Below, piece after piece: positions 24,252 to 36,500 of a stretch of DNA of 64,000 nucleotides (position 1 is the stretch's first letter; each line of letters starts with the position of its first letter). Origin of the DNA: Thozetella sp. PMI_491 (Eukaryota > Ascomycota > Sordariomycetes > Chaetosphaeriales > Chaetosphaeriaceae); the NCBI GenBank assembly GCA_021432635.1, contig MU270055.1, positions 186,001 through 250,000 on the forward strand, read 5' to 3'. A program made the translations under genes and the position numbers. The notes beneath the pieces were generated by a model. That model was not told the DNA's origin and searched no databases. It saw nothing but the letters and a program-made list of their open reading frames with translations.

Positions 24252-26093
24252 ATGCAGATCTCTTCGCTTCTCTCTCACGCTCTCCTTTTCTGGGCTGGCA
24301 CCAGCTTGGTCCGGGCCGCTCCGCAGGTGACGGACAGCACGGACGTTGCAACTGACCTCGCGGCTGGAACCGACACCGAGGCAACTGCCGACCTTTCGGC
24401 TGACCTCCCCGCCACTACCGATGTGGACACCACTACGGACGTTGAGGCGGACCCTACGACGGGGACTGATACGGAGGCCACACCTGAGCCTTCGGCAGAC
24501 CCCGCAGCTGGAACAGATACAGATGCCGACACGCTCGCCTCCGTCGAGGCAGCGAACAGGCAGTGCCGTTCCCCGTTGATCAGGAAGGAATGGTAGGCTC
24601 ATACCCGCCCTTAAGTCCAGGAACGATGGAGACGAGGTGCTGACGACCGTCCGACGCGTAGGCGGAGACTCACCGACGACGAGAAGCTTTGCTTCATCAA
24701 CGCCGTCAAGTGCCTCCAGCAGAAGCCAGCTCAGCTCACCGCAGATTTCAGCGGCTCGCGGTCCCGGTATGACGATTTTCAGGGTGTTCATATCAGCCAG
24801 ACCGACTTTATTCACTGGGTTGTAAGTTCACTCCCACCTCCATGCTTCTGGAAGAAAGTAAAGGCTTGAAACTAATCCGGTTTACAGGGCTCGTTTCTCC
24901 CGTACGCGCCGATAATACACCCACACCCTCTAGGACAGACACTGAATACTAACCTCTTTGTAGATGGCACCGTGCCTTCATGAACTTGTTCGAAAATGAA
25001 CTCAGGAACCAGTGCCAATACCGTGGAGCTATCCCGTAAGTTGCCTAACCAATACCGTGATGAGTTAAAAGAGCTAACAGAGGCATAGATACTGGGGTAC
25101 GTTTGTTCGTGTTAGCCCTCTGGTGGCAGTCAACTGACATTCGAGCTCTGGCAGACTGGACCTTGGACGCCGGAAGTGAAGAAGACTTCCTTAACTCGCC
25201 GCTTCTCGACCCTGTGACAGGCTTCGGAGGTACAGCCCATTTGCTCTGCATTATGTTCTACTGTACGTTCAGTCCCACTAACCACGAGTCATAGGCAACG
25301 GACCGTTTGTAGCCAACACCACCGGCTGGATGATTGATATCCCGGGCAGAACCGGTGGAGGTTTGATTTGCTCCTACCTCAGCACCAATGTGTTCGGCTT
25401 ACTGATGCTCGAACAGGATGCCTTGACAACGGCCCTTTCGCAAACCTTACGGTCAACATGGGTCCCGATAACATTCTAACCTTCAACCCTCATTGCCTCG
25501 TCCGCGATCTTTCTCCGTCGCTTTTCGTGAAAACCGGAAACCAGACCATCTTCGACTTTTGTCTAGCCTCGAGCACCTTTTTCGAACTGGACAACAGGAT
25601 CGAGGGTCTTTCGCTGGGCATTGATGGCATGACGCTGCACGCGGCAGGCCACATGGCCACTGGTGGTAACAACGGCGAGGCAAGTCCCCCAGACACTTTT
25701 GGTTCAAGGGAAAGACGGCATCCCTAACTGCTCTGATGTACAGATGTCTAGTACCTACTCCTCGCCTGGCGATCCTCTCTTCTGGCTCCATCACGGCGGC
25801 CTCGACTTTACGTGGTGGAAGTGGCAGCAGAACGGTCAGTATCTCCCAGATATACTCACTACCCCCTCTAGTACATGGTGGCTAACTATCCAGATGTAGA
25901 CCTGTCGGTCCGCTTGACGGATATCGGCGGCCCCGACACTCAGTTCGCCTTCCCCTACAACTACTTTGGCGACATCCCCTACCAGAACGTCACCCTCGAT
26001 ACACCTCTGAATCTCGGTGGTATTGGCGGCACCATCAAGATTGGCGCTGTTATGAACACAGAAGGAGGGAACCTGTGCTACAGGTACGAGTAG
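24252..26093 (+). CDS. Secreted short-type tyrosinase
   Basis: Tyrosinases are type-3 copper enzymes oxidising phenols to o-quinones. Ten exons fit in phase: 24252-24592, 24662-24821, 24888-24901, 24964-25035, 25089-25096, 25155-25229, 25295-25360, 25417-25679, 25744-25834 and 25894-26093 (429 aa). Exons 3 and 5 are 14 and 8 nt; the first completes the FLPWHR motif and the second the PYWDW motif. Intron 8 uses a GC donor (GCAAGT). A signal peptide (MQISSLLSHALLFWAGTSLVRA) precedes a repetitive Asp/Thr/Ala-rich segment of about 75 residues. CuA ligands are His in GVHIS, DFIHW and PWHR; CuB ligands are in LHAAGH and WLHHGGLD. The protein ends at the CYRYE tyrosine motif, so it lacks the C-terminal lid domain of the long fungal type. 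Confidence 0.9.
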
Positions 26094-28100
26094 CTGCCTT
26101 CTGATGCCTGAAATGGCATCGTAGAGGCTATAGCGGCTTGTCTCGCTTCGAGGCACAGGCACCCAAGGCCAGAAATGGTCTTGGTCGCATGCCGTCTGGC
26201 TAGACGCCAACTTTACTTTCATCTTGTATATACTTATATCACCATGATCCACTATGCTGGCCTGTAAAAGATTGAATCGACATGGTCCATGCTATCTTGG
26301 TCTACTTTCAGATCTGTTGTCTAGCATGTTTGTCGTCCGGCCTAGTCGCCGCTCAAGTGGCCCTTGCCCAATGGCGAATGCGACTCCGTTTTGCTCTCCC
26401 CAATGAAAGCTTAGGCGGGTATTGTTACAACTCGAAACCCCGCGCAGCGTTCATTTAACTGTCTTCTGGATGCAGACTACCAGCGAGATTGTTCAAGTCA
26501 CTCAAGTGTAGCTACCTAGTAGCACTGTCCGTTAGGGCCCCAGAGAGGGTAGGTATTTGGGGGGGGTGAACGGTCCATCGTTGCAGTCGCCATAGGCTAC
26601 TGCGATGCTATAAAGATAGTTCTGATCTGGCGAGAAAAGCTGACCAGATATCGCATGCTTGGGAGGTTTGGCTCGAGAGTTAAGACAGCAGGACTGCGTA
26701 ATGTCATAGATCCCGGAGGCAAGGCTGCTGTATTTCTGTACTAGTTCGCCCAGATCATTCTAAGTTGTTTTACAGTCAGACTTGTTGTGGTTGGATGGTG
26801 CGAGGGTGAACGGGCAGGGAACGTACATTGCAGAGGTATATCGCACTCTGTTTCGCGCATGCAAAGCGGTAGCACGAGCGTGGAGGCACAGTGACCTGGG
26901 TATCCGGGGTCCCCAGAAGGTAATCCATCATATGCCTCACTGTCTCGAAGCTTGCGGTGGCGTAGAGGCCACAGTAGAGTGGATAAGAAGGGTCAGTTGC
27001 CTGCGTTGGTTTGCTGATCAGCACTAGAGCCACTTGTTTGACTTGAATGTGCCAGAGTTAAGTCTCTACTCATGATGGTCGAGGCCACAGCTGTGGCGAG
27101 AAGGTAAATAGTAGTCCCGATCATCGTGATGTATCGCCTAGATAGAAGGGAGATCGGGAGACGAGGACTGATGCTCAGATTAGGGTGAGAAGGCAAAGTA
27201 GTTCTTGCTAGGATATTTCTAGGAGTTAGCAAGTGGAATGGGAGAGAGACTTTATTCTGGTGTAGAAAAGTTCACATGAAGTTTTCGGCACAGTTAAACG
27301 TCAAAATGAGTTTCTTGGGTGGATGTGAATGAATAGTGAGCTCTGGCTCACTACAGCACGAATCCTGGAGCGACGTCTGCTACTGGGCATCTACACGCCA
27401 TGCTACTATGCGCCGACTACGTTCCTAGCCATTTCCTAAACAATAAGAAATACGGCCCATCCAATAGTTTGTTTTATTCTTCCCCACCCTTCTCGTCTAA
27501 ATAAACTACAGTATAGATAGACCAGGATCGTTCCTTCGTCTTGTCATTATCCTCCAGTGAAGTGAGCTTGGGAATGCCGACATTCGCGCCGAGCGACCCG
27601 CAGGTCTGAATACCCCATGCCGTGCTTTATATGTCGTCGAGATATTTCGTATTCCGGCGTGCGCCTGGAAAATCAGATCTGAATATCAGATTTCTGCTCA
27701 ACGCTTGAATGCTGGTGCTTACCACACCTGTGATTTTGGATGCCATATCATGTGGCTGTGCCCACTCCATCTGTACGTTTTAGCCTTGTGATCTGTCAGT
27801 TCCCCAAGCCGGTCCGTGATGTCAGTAGGATCCTGCTCAGCTCAAAGAGGGATACGTCCAACTCCTTGCCTAATTAGGAACTCTCCCAGGGTTGCGCCAA
27901 GGCATCATTGGTGGATCGGCGTCCAGCAGCTCCAGCTTTCAGCCTGGAAGGCCCGAATGAGCCACAACGGCCCCCATGGCTAGGCCGACCATATCCCGGC
28001 ATACATGCGCGAGAAGCGTGATAAGTCCTCGTATTTTCTCTCTGCATTCGAGTTCTCAACTTCTTTCTCTTGATTTCTTAGACAGGCTAGGCGCCTGATA
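26094..28100. other. Intergenic region, no gene seen
   Basis: About 2 kb follow the tyrosinase. Frames here are below 140 codons and look like chance openings. No RNA gene or repeat was recognised. Some AT-rich patches (27450-27530) occur. Confidence 0.45.
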
Positions 28101-30159
28101 ATGTGCTCCGTTTCGTCCCGGGCTCCGGCCGACTCAGTCCAAGGAGAGACAGTTTCAATACAGTCTATTGAAATAACGGATCTGTCTGAAGGAGGCACAG
28201 CCCCGACCCGAACTATTTCCACCCAAACCACAGAGGCAGTTAGTGTGGCCAACTCATCTTTTTCATGCCCGTCAAGGAAGGATGATTGTCGTAATGGTAC
28301 CGCGAAGGAGAAAGAGAAGTTTCTAGGGCAGCCTCAAAGATTGGGGCAGGTCACTTTTACCAGTGCGGGTCTCGCAGTTATCGATGTCATCGTTGCTTCT
28401 ATCCCACTCATGTTTATTGGTATGTGTCTACCCTCGCGGCTGCCGCGTCTATCAAAGAAACTGACCACACCAGTAATCGCCATTCTCTCATCCCAGCTGA
28501 ACGGCCATCCAGTCTCGCCCTACGGAGACCGCCTTATGGAAACCTTACTCCTCTCGCCAACCATCTTCCCTATCGTGTTCGCCGCCAACATGGGACGATG
28601 CTTCAAGTACCTCGGCCTATTCTGTGCGGAAAGGGGCATCTCACTGGCTGTAAGCCCAAAAACTCTTCAACGCAACCACAGCGCCTTCTGACTTCCTGCA
28701 GAGGCTGGAACAACTCGTTGGTAGCCAGTCACTCTTCTCGGCCTTAGAAAGACTATTTGGCCTGAAGGCTTGGAGCATCACTGGAATATTAACAACAACG
28801 GCCTGGTTGCTCTCCCCTCTAGGTGGCCAGGCAGCTCTTCGGCTTCTAGACACCGAACCATTGGTTAACATCACCGAAACTACCTACGAGTACCTAGATC
28901 CAAACTCCATACATAATTCTGTGTTCGTCAATGGCACGTTTGCTCAAGGTATATCTTCCTTCAGCCCGACGTTTTATCTGGCCGTTTCCACATCCGACGG
29001 GTACCAAAATACTTCGACAGATATGTACGGCAATGTCAAATTGCCTTCCTACCTGCACTCGCCTAGTCAAGCGGATGCAGACGGTTGGAAGGCAGTGGAC
29101 GAGGCCATCAACTCTACTTACACCTCTTTACTCGGGATCCCAGTGGCACGTGTCAGCTCAATAGGAAATAGTTCATACTCACTCAAAGCGCGCTACGCTC
29201 ATGTCGACTGCACGAGCAACAGTAGGACTGGCCCCGAGGTGGGAACTGATCTCCGCAGCTCCTGGGGTCTAGCATTCAGGGATGAACATTGCGGCGCTTA
29301 TCCATGTCCATTTTCCTTGATCAGCGTAGCCTCAGAAAACACGACCTCCGAAGCAATCTGCTCGCTGGAACTCCGGTATACCGAGGTCCTCGTGAGCTGC
29401 GATGGCAGCATATGCCAACCGAACTCCAGCCGTATTATTCCTCTGCTTTCTGACGGGTACGACGCGGCAATAGACAACGTCATGCGAGGCGCCATTCTCC
29501 CAAATACTTTGGCCCAGCTCCCAATTGTGGAAGCACCGTCGGGTAATACACAGCCTAGTACTGCTGAGGAACGATGGATATATGACCCGTATACCTTCAC
29601 CAGTCCCCAGAGAGACAACGCGACGCACGTAGATCTCTGGAAACTATCGCCCGAGACCCTCGCCGAACGGTTGGAAATACTCTACAATACTCTGCTGCAG
29701 GTGTCCTACGCCAATAGAGCACTCTCGGGGAGGCTCCCCTTAGATCTCTCCACGCTTTCAGGCAGCACTGGCCTCCAGCTCAAGTTTGACGGGACACCCG
29801 CCAATATTACAGTGGTGATTTCGGATGGGCAGTACAGATGCAATTGGGGTTGGTTCGTAGCCCTTCTCGTCTCAGCCGTGCTGCTCCAACTCGCTGCTTG
29901 TGCGGGGCTTGTGCTCAAATGCATGACCCTTGCTCCGGACATTGTGGGTTATGTGTCTTCGCTGACCTTGTTCAATCCCTACATCCCTATTCCGACGGGA
30001 AGCACCGCCCTGAATGGGCTGGACCGCGCCGCCGCACTTGGAAGCTTGCGGGTTACTATTGGTGACGTACGCGGAGAGGAGCTCATCGGAACAATTGCCC
30101 TCGTCGGGGGTGGCTTGGCAGAGGTGTCGCGGCTAGATAGGAAGAAATCATATCGATAA
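28101..30159 (+). CDS. Fungal membrane glycoprotein of unknown function
   Basis: Exons 28101-28419, 28474-28649 and 28702-30159 join in phase (54- and 52-bp introns; 650 aa). The N-terminal 90 residues are hydrophilic and Ser/Thr-rich. Hydrophobic segments follow (LAVIDVIVASIPLMFI; LLLSPTIFPIVFAANM), then the conserved-looking stretch RLEQLVGSQSLFSALERLFG and another hydrophobic segment (ITGILTTTAWLLSPLGGQAALRLL). A large domain (about residues 220-540) is rich in NxS/T sites, indicating an extracellular or luminal side, with paired cysteines. A last membrane span (WFVALLVSAVLLQLAACAGLVL) leads to a cytosolic tail containing GDVRGEE. This layout is that of a widespread but uncharacterised family in filamentous ascomycetes. 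I do not recognise a function. Confidence 0.78.
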
Positions 30160-30476
30160 TGGCTGTATCGAAAGGATAGTGCGAAGCATGGGTGACTTAG
30201 AAGACAGCCTCAATCGATCGCACACTGCTTGAATGCTCCCATGAGAGAGCAACCACGGCTCTAGCTCTAAGAAGGACTAAGAGGCGGAGCTGTGGGTCAT
30301 GGCAGCGTATGCGTAGCCCGATAGCAATTTACGACGATGGCACCGGCCACTGCGAGCTGCATTGCTATACCCAAGAAGCTAGCACATTTAGGGTTCTTGA
30401 GATTCTAGCATTGCTCACTTGCGTAATGCGTGTATGCCAGTCTGTAGGCAAATAGTAAAGACACGGTGTGGATTCC

Positions 30477-30506
30477 ATCTACCTTTCTGAGATCTACCTT
30501 TCTGAG
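30477..30506 (+). repeat. 15-bp tandem duplication
   Basis: Two exact adjacent copies of ATCTACCTTTCTGAG occur at 30477-30491 and 30492-30506 in non-coding sequence. They may be the footprint of replication slippage. Confidence 0.85.
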
Positions 30507-31028
30507 ACACGGGAAAGGATAAAAGAGTGGTTTCTCAGCTGCGTTTATGTGATACATGCACCTCTGCAACCTACGGAACCCTGCTGTATTTAGGCGGTTT
30601 CTGTGCTTTAGTACCCTAACTCCAAATGCATTAGAGCTCCGTTGTAGAGCTGCGGAGGCTGTTATAGTGGGATTATAGAGGACCACTGTGTTATCAATGT
30701 TCCTTGGCCCTCGCATCCACTAGGATCAATCAAGGGAGTTAGATGTGTTAGTAACTGACCCTTTGTATCTTGGGTAGGTTAGTACTTGGCCGAAGCCAGC
30801 TAGCCATCTTCTAAAATAGGTACCATCTTACCAGTTCCCCTAGCTTTGCAGCTTGTCCCTAATCAGTGTAAAGAACTCTCTTGTACCTGGCCTATCCACG
30901 GGTGCCCAGTTATGTAAGATCGCAATCGCGATATAGCCCCGCCACCATAGGCACCCCTTAAGTAGCTCGTGGGAATAAATGCAATGGATAGATGGGTATT
31001 GCGCCTGCCAGTTCCAAACTCATAGCCG

Positions 31029-31384
31029 CAGATCCAATTTTCTCGAGCAGCGGAACCCCTCATTGACTCTCTAGAAAACCCGAATGTCACATCGATCGAG
31101 CTTGGAGTACTTTCGGAGGTCGAGAAGAAAAACAACGAGGTAGGCGTTCCACTGTGCACCCTGGGAGCTGCCTCTGGGAAGCATCGTTTCGAGATACAGT
31201 ACTAACATGCACAAGAGAGGGCCGAGGGTTCATGCTGCAGAGCTGGATCGAGACTCTCGACCATCTCCCCTTTAGCGAACGAGCAGCTGTACCTGGGTGG
31301 GAGGCTACCCCCGCAAAGGAACATCAAAAACGCGCTCGGCTGACCGTGACATGGCTTGAGAAGTGGTTCGAAGAATCAGCCTAA
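31029..31384 (+). pseudogene. Possible 3' gene fragment, unknown protein
   Basis: Two open stretches with natural-looking composition, 31029-31139 and 31220-31384, can be joined across an 80-bp intron (GTAGGC donor, perfect TACTAAC branch site, AG acceptor at 31218-31219). The join puts NVTSIELGVLSEVEKKNNE before GRGFMLQSWIETLDHLPF, and the frame ends at a stop. No start codon is found. The upstream edge sits just after potential acceptors (TAG at 31023-31025 or CAG at 31029-31031), so more 5' exons might exist or the gene may be a remnant. No family was recognised. Confidence 0.3.
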
Positions 31385-31436
31385 CATCTTCAAATTATTG
31401 TAGAATAACCATTGCGTGTTGTACAAAGTTGCCAAC

Positions 31437-32819
31437 ATGCCCGCCAAGCGCCTCAGAGATTGCCAGCGGGAAGAGGGCTGCAACTCGGAGCCCGAGGACG
31501 GTGAGCTGGGAATTCGATTTAGCGCGGCGTGGATCATGGAAAAACTTCGAGAGAAGCTAAGGGAGTCCTGGCCAGAGGAGTACAAGGAGTGTGTGCGGTG
31601 CCCGTTTTCTGCGAAGGATCCCAAGCGATATGACATGGTGAAGGACAACGCGTGCACGGAGTGGGGGTTTAAGGACATCGCCGACTTGAAGTATGCCGCC
31701 CCCACGTACCACACCAGAGCGCCTCGTCCGGTCTTGTCAGTTTAGCTAATGGCTAAACACAAACAGGGACCACATCAAACGGAAGCACAGCTTCAAGTAT
31801 GGCTGCGAGAAGTGCGGCAAGAGGTTCCACGGCCGGGACCGGGACTTAGTCAAGCTGTCTCAGAAGCACGAAAAGGAGTGCACGCTTCGCACCTCGCAGG
31901 CCGTGTATACCCCTAGCTATCTGGAGCCCGAGGTTATGAACCCGGAGCAGGACAAGGTCCTCGACGTTGATTTCAGGAAGAGCGAGTTTCGGGGCCTCAA
32001 GAACAACATGGAAGAGCAATACTGGGTACTGTGCCAGAAAATCTGGCCCGACATCCAGCGCGGTGACTTTGTCATCTGTAAGCCACCCTGCATGTTCCAC
32101 ATCGCGCCGCTGCCGTGTTCGGGTACCTGCTTCGCGAGTGGGCTCGTATAACCGTGTCACTTAGTCCTAATCCAATCGTTGCACTAGGGAGCTGCCCGGG
32201 GTCCACAGTCTCACTCCACTTTCTAGACGAGTTCCTCGCCTCCCTGTCCGGTCAGCAGCAGCATCGGCACATGGCTGCAGGGGGTGGTGAGAGGCGGCCT
32301 GCAGTGGCGCGGGCGGGCGCTTCCGAAGCAACTTCCGAAGCGACCGCATCCCCAGATCCCAAACCCGCCAACCCGTATTCCATGTTTGCCATCCAGCAGC
32401 CCAGCCCGAACAAAGTCAATGTTCAGCTCGCCGTGCCTACGCAAGACTCGGCCGCCCTGTCGCAGCCCGCCGGAGATGATAGCGAGGCGAATGCGGACGA
32501 CACCTCGACCTTACCTACGGATATCTGCCCTGACACCCTGGACTCTTTCATGTCAGAAGAGCCGTTCAGCTCGACTGGTACTGCTGCTAGGCAAAAGCCA
32601 ACTTGGTCCATGTCTCCTGACTACTGCTCTCTTCTCGACATGCCATCTATCGGTCCCGACGATATATTTTTCGACGCTGTAACACCTACCGACGATGATG
32701 GCCTCCTATTTCCGGACTCACCCGACCCTCTAGACGGCTACACTGTCTGTGAATCATATTTAGGAATGATTAAGGACCGGGACAGGCCATCGAGCTCAGA
32801 TGATCAACGCTTCACGTGA
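31437..32819 (+). CDS. C2H2-like zinc-finger protein, unknown target
   Basis: Exons 31437-31690, 31767-32077 and 32188-32819 join in phase (introns 76 and 110 bp; 398 aa). The N-terminal third carries a degenerate finger pair of a type common in fungal proteins of unknown role. C52 and C55 (CVRCPF) are followed by C73, then GFKDIADLKDHIKRKH supplies H87 and H92. Next come C98 and C101 in YGCEKCGKRF and H119/C123. The remainder is low-complexity, Ser/Pro/Asp-rich and acidic, resembling an activation region. It may bind nucleic acid or protein; nothing shows which. It lies upstream of, and co-oriented with, the NACHT gene starting at 33592. Confidence 0.72.
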
Positions 32820-33591
32820 AGGTGGCAACGCTTAATTGGCCTGTGCTTGGATGTGCGTCGGAGATGGTTGGTTCCACGACGGGTCGGGCAGCTGTAGGTT
32901 TCCACTAAAATTGTAAGCGATATCATGTGTTGCCCAATTTCTAAAAAAGCCCGGGAAGCTCTGGTTAGGCTAGAGGCGATCCAAAGTTGCTTGTTATGAG
33001 ATCTCTACATCTTTCTCTAGCAAGGCCACGACCCCCCACTCCCACTCCCCAAATAAATATTTTGTTGGATATCTTCGTCTTCCAAAGTGTCCGTCCGTAC
33101 ATTGCATGACAGTGGTGCCGTAATTTGAGCTGGCCATTTGTACCTATTTGACCTGAAGGAGCAACTTTTGCACTTTGGTATATTCTACTAGTAGTGAGAG
33201 CTCGTGGAGGAAATGTTCCATTGCATGAATTGTTCAGATCCGGGGTTTGCATATGTTCTAGATATTGATGATAGAAATTCAAGAAATTGCGACTTAGTTA
33301 TCACGACTCTACTCCGCAGGTAGATTTTTGAACTACAAAGCGCGTATCTCTCCTAGGGAGAGTGGTACGTCCCTAGAGGTAGGCAGATTACCAGAACCTG
33401 CCCAATGAAATAGAATGCGCTGGCAGATCCCGAGGCAGAATGTGCCTCAGGCATCAACCCCGCTGATTTCAACCTTCTCAAAGCGTCGCCCCCCGTTCGA
33501 CCAGCAACATGCAACGGCTACCAACGTCGAACCCGGAGAATAAACTGCCCATCTGCTAACCTCTCCCCGCTTACCTTTGTCTAGACGAACT
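32820..33591. other. Intergenic region, no gene seen
   Basis: AT-rich spacer between two co-oriented genes. It should contain the 3' end of the zinc-finger gene and the promoter of the NACHT gene. Nothing else is recognisable. Confidence 0.45.
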
Positions 33592-36500
33592 ATGGACCCA
33601 TCATCCTGCATCGGCTTAGCCGGCACGCTCGTCCAGTTCGTGACATTTGCGGCCGACCTCGTCTCCAAATCTTTCGAGATCAAGGACTCGACAACCGGCG
33701 CGGCCACCGAGGTAGCAAGCCTAGACACCGTTTATGGGAAGCTCCACGCCATCAGTTTGAGGATTCCTTCCGCAGCAGAAAAGCGCCAAGGTCTTAAAGG
33801 TGTATTCGATGTGGATCTGCGGAGCACCCTAGAGACGCTATATAGCCTGTCTGACACCTGCAGAAAAGATTGTTCGGACTTGCTGCAGGTGGTGGAGAAG
33901 CTGAAGCTCTCACCTGGACAAAGGAGCGGGTGGAAGAGCTTTCGGATTGCCCTAGCTACGATGTGGAACAAAAACAAGATTGCGGGCCTAGAGGGAAGGA
34001 TATCCAGATCTCAACAAACCTTGACGCTTCAGATCTGCGAAAATTTAAGGTCATACCCCGCCAGTATTACCCTTTCTCTGAGTGCAACACGGCTGACGAT
34101 GGCGTTCACAGGCTGTACCATGCAGCACACGTGAAAGCCCTAGAAACCTTGAGAAATGCTAGTACCCGGCACGCTTTACAGCAAGCTGAGAGCTTGGACA
34201 AGATCACGTCTATCCTCGAGTGGATGAAGAAATGCAATTTCAAGGACACGAGAGTGTCTCAATATCAGCCATTCTCTAGTCCCGATATTGCACTGCTTGA
34301 GAAGAATATGTCCGATCTATGCCTAATAGAGGAGGAAACAGAGAAGCAGCAAGCAATCTGCAGGAGCCTCGAATTCGCAAGTCAACCATCAAGGTTTCGC
34401 AGCATAGCAAAAGCCCACCACGAGACATTCCTTTGGCTTTTTGAAGGTGATGACTCGCGTGGTGCTCGAAGGGATTCGGAAGCCGCTTCAAGCCAGAAGA
34501 AGCTGGAATACTGGCTGAAAAGTGGCAGTGGTATATTCTGGGTATCTGGCCGACCAGGATCTGGCAAATCAACCTTGATGAAATTTCTAGCCAGCCACCC
34601 ACGCACCCTAGAAGCCCTCAAGACGTGGGCGGACCATTCGCCCATCATTACAGCAGATCATTATTTCTGGAGTCCTGGGACGCCAATGCAGAAGTCTCAA
34701 CAAGGCCTGCTTCAAACCATTCTGCTTCAGATATATCAACAGAATCCGACTCTTATAGAACAGACATGTGGTCCTCGGTGGAAATCGTCCGCAAGGAGCG
34801 AAGCCTGGGAAGTGTCTGAATTAAACGAGGTTTTGTTGCAGATTGCGGCCCATCCAACCCTCCAAACAAAGTTTTGCTTCTTTATCGACGGCCTAGACGA
34901 ATATGAAGGAGACCATATGGATCTCTGCGAGGTATTAACGAAGCTGGTAAGCTCCGGTAATATTAAACTATGCCTGGCTAGCAGACCTTGGAACGTGTTT
35001 GAGGGCTACTTCGGCCATAATGAGGCGTCTAAGATATACATCCACCAATTAACACGCCAAGATATACGCAATTACGTGGGCAGTCAGCTATCGGAACACT
35101 TCCGATGGAAAACGATATCAGGAAAGGACTACGGACGAAGAGCTTCTGACCTGATCGAGACAACCACAGAGAGAGCAAAAGGCGTGTTTCTTTGGGTGTT
35201 TCTCGTCACTAAGCAGCTTCGGGAAGGGCTCACCAACTTTGACAGCGTTTCTGACCTTTGGCGGAGATTAGAGAGCTTCCCAACGGAGCTTGAGCCATTC
35301 TTTAAACAAATGCTGGATTCGGTGGACAAGATATATCATCAACAAGCGAGTGGAGCACTGTTGATTACTCTGGGATCCGAGAAGCCTCAGCCAAGCATGA
35401 TTTATCACTTCCACGAGCTTGAATATCCGGACGAAAACTATGTCGTTAAACTACCAATTAAACCTTTTGAAGAGGCCGAAATCACGGAGATCCAACAAAT
35501 GACGAAATGCCGGCTAGATGCTCGGTGCCGAGGATTACTCCAAGTGGTAGAAAAGAAAGTCGAATTCCTGCATCGCACTGTTGCCGACTTTTTGCGGATC
35601 GGGGAGATGCCTGCCTATCTGTCTGCCAAGAAAAAGCCGTATTTTAACCCGGAACTCGCTAAATTGCGCGCCTACTCTGCGTGTATTAAGCGCTGCTTAT
35701 TCAAACCCAAAATTCCGATCTCGAATCATGTGGACATGGACATATTGGTTTCTTCTCTGGAAGAAGCTCTAGCCTGTGCCGCTAGAATAGACCCATCAGA
35801 CACATTCAGCACCACTGCATCCTATGGAGTCCTCGATGAATTGGAGAGATCACTGACTCTCCTGACAACTTCTGGCGAAATAGATGTCTTGACGGACACT
35901 ATCATGGCCCGCCCAGGGTATGACCAAATGTCGGTTTCGTTCAGAGTGAAGATTCTCAGATCAGGATTAATTGGATACCTCGACTACAAACTAACCCAAG
36001 ATTCTGGGTATTTTGGGGGCTTTCGCATGCCGCCTATGTCACCAATTCTAAATACAGACATATGCAAGAACAGCTGTCGTGGCATCCACCCAAGTCAACA
36101 TCTTCCAGTACTCCGCCTCCTCCTTGTTCACGGTCAAGATCCAAATCAAGCACACGACGACATATGCGGACATCAGAAAACCCCGTGGACAACTTTTCTC
36201 TTCGAGTCCATAAAATCGGGGGATTGGATATCTAAAAAGCATTCCTTAATATGCGACACGCTTGAGCTATTCTTGTCATTCGGTGCTGACGTTAATGCAT
36301 TGGTGCAGCCTCCAGACACCATTCAGCCTAGCTCAAGAGCCTGGATTGACATTCTACTACTTTCTATGTGGTTAAATGATCGTGAAGCGATAGAAATTCT
36401 GCGCCGAATTATGGCATTGATATTCAAAAAGAAAGACGCGCTCCTACCACATCGGCACTATTTTGCCGCAACAGAAATTTCCACCGGACTAGTGCAAGAC

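Larger units (their letters stand above)
30160..31436. other. Intergenic region with a possible coding relic
   Basis: It is mostly non-coding and rather AT-rich. It contains a tandem pair of a 15-bp unit (30477-30506). The stretch 31029-31384 may be the 3' part of a gene and is listed separately. Confidence 0.45.
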
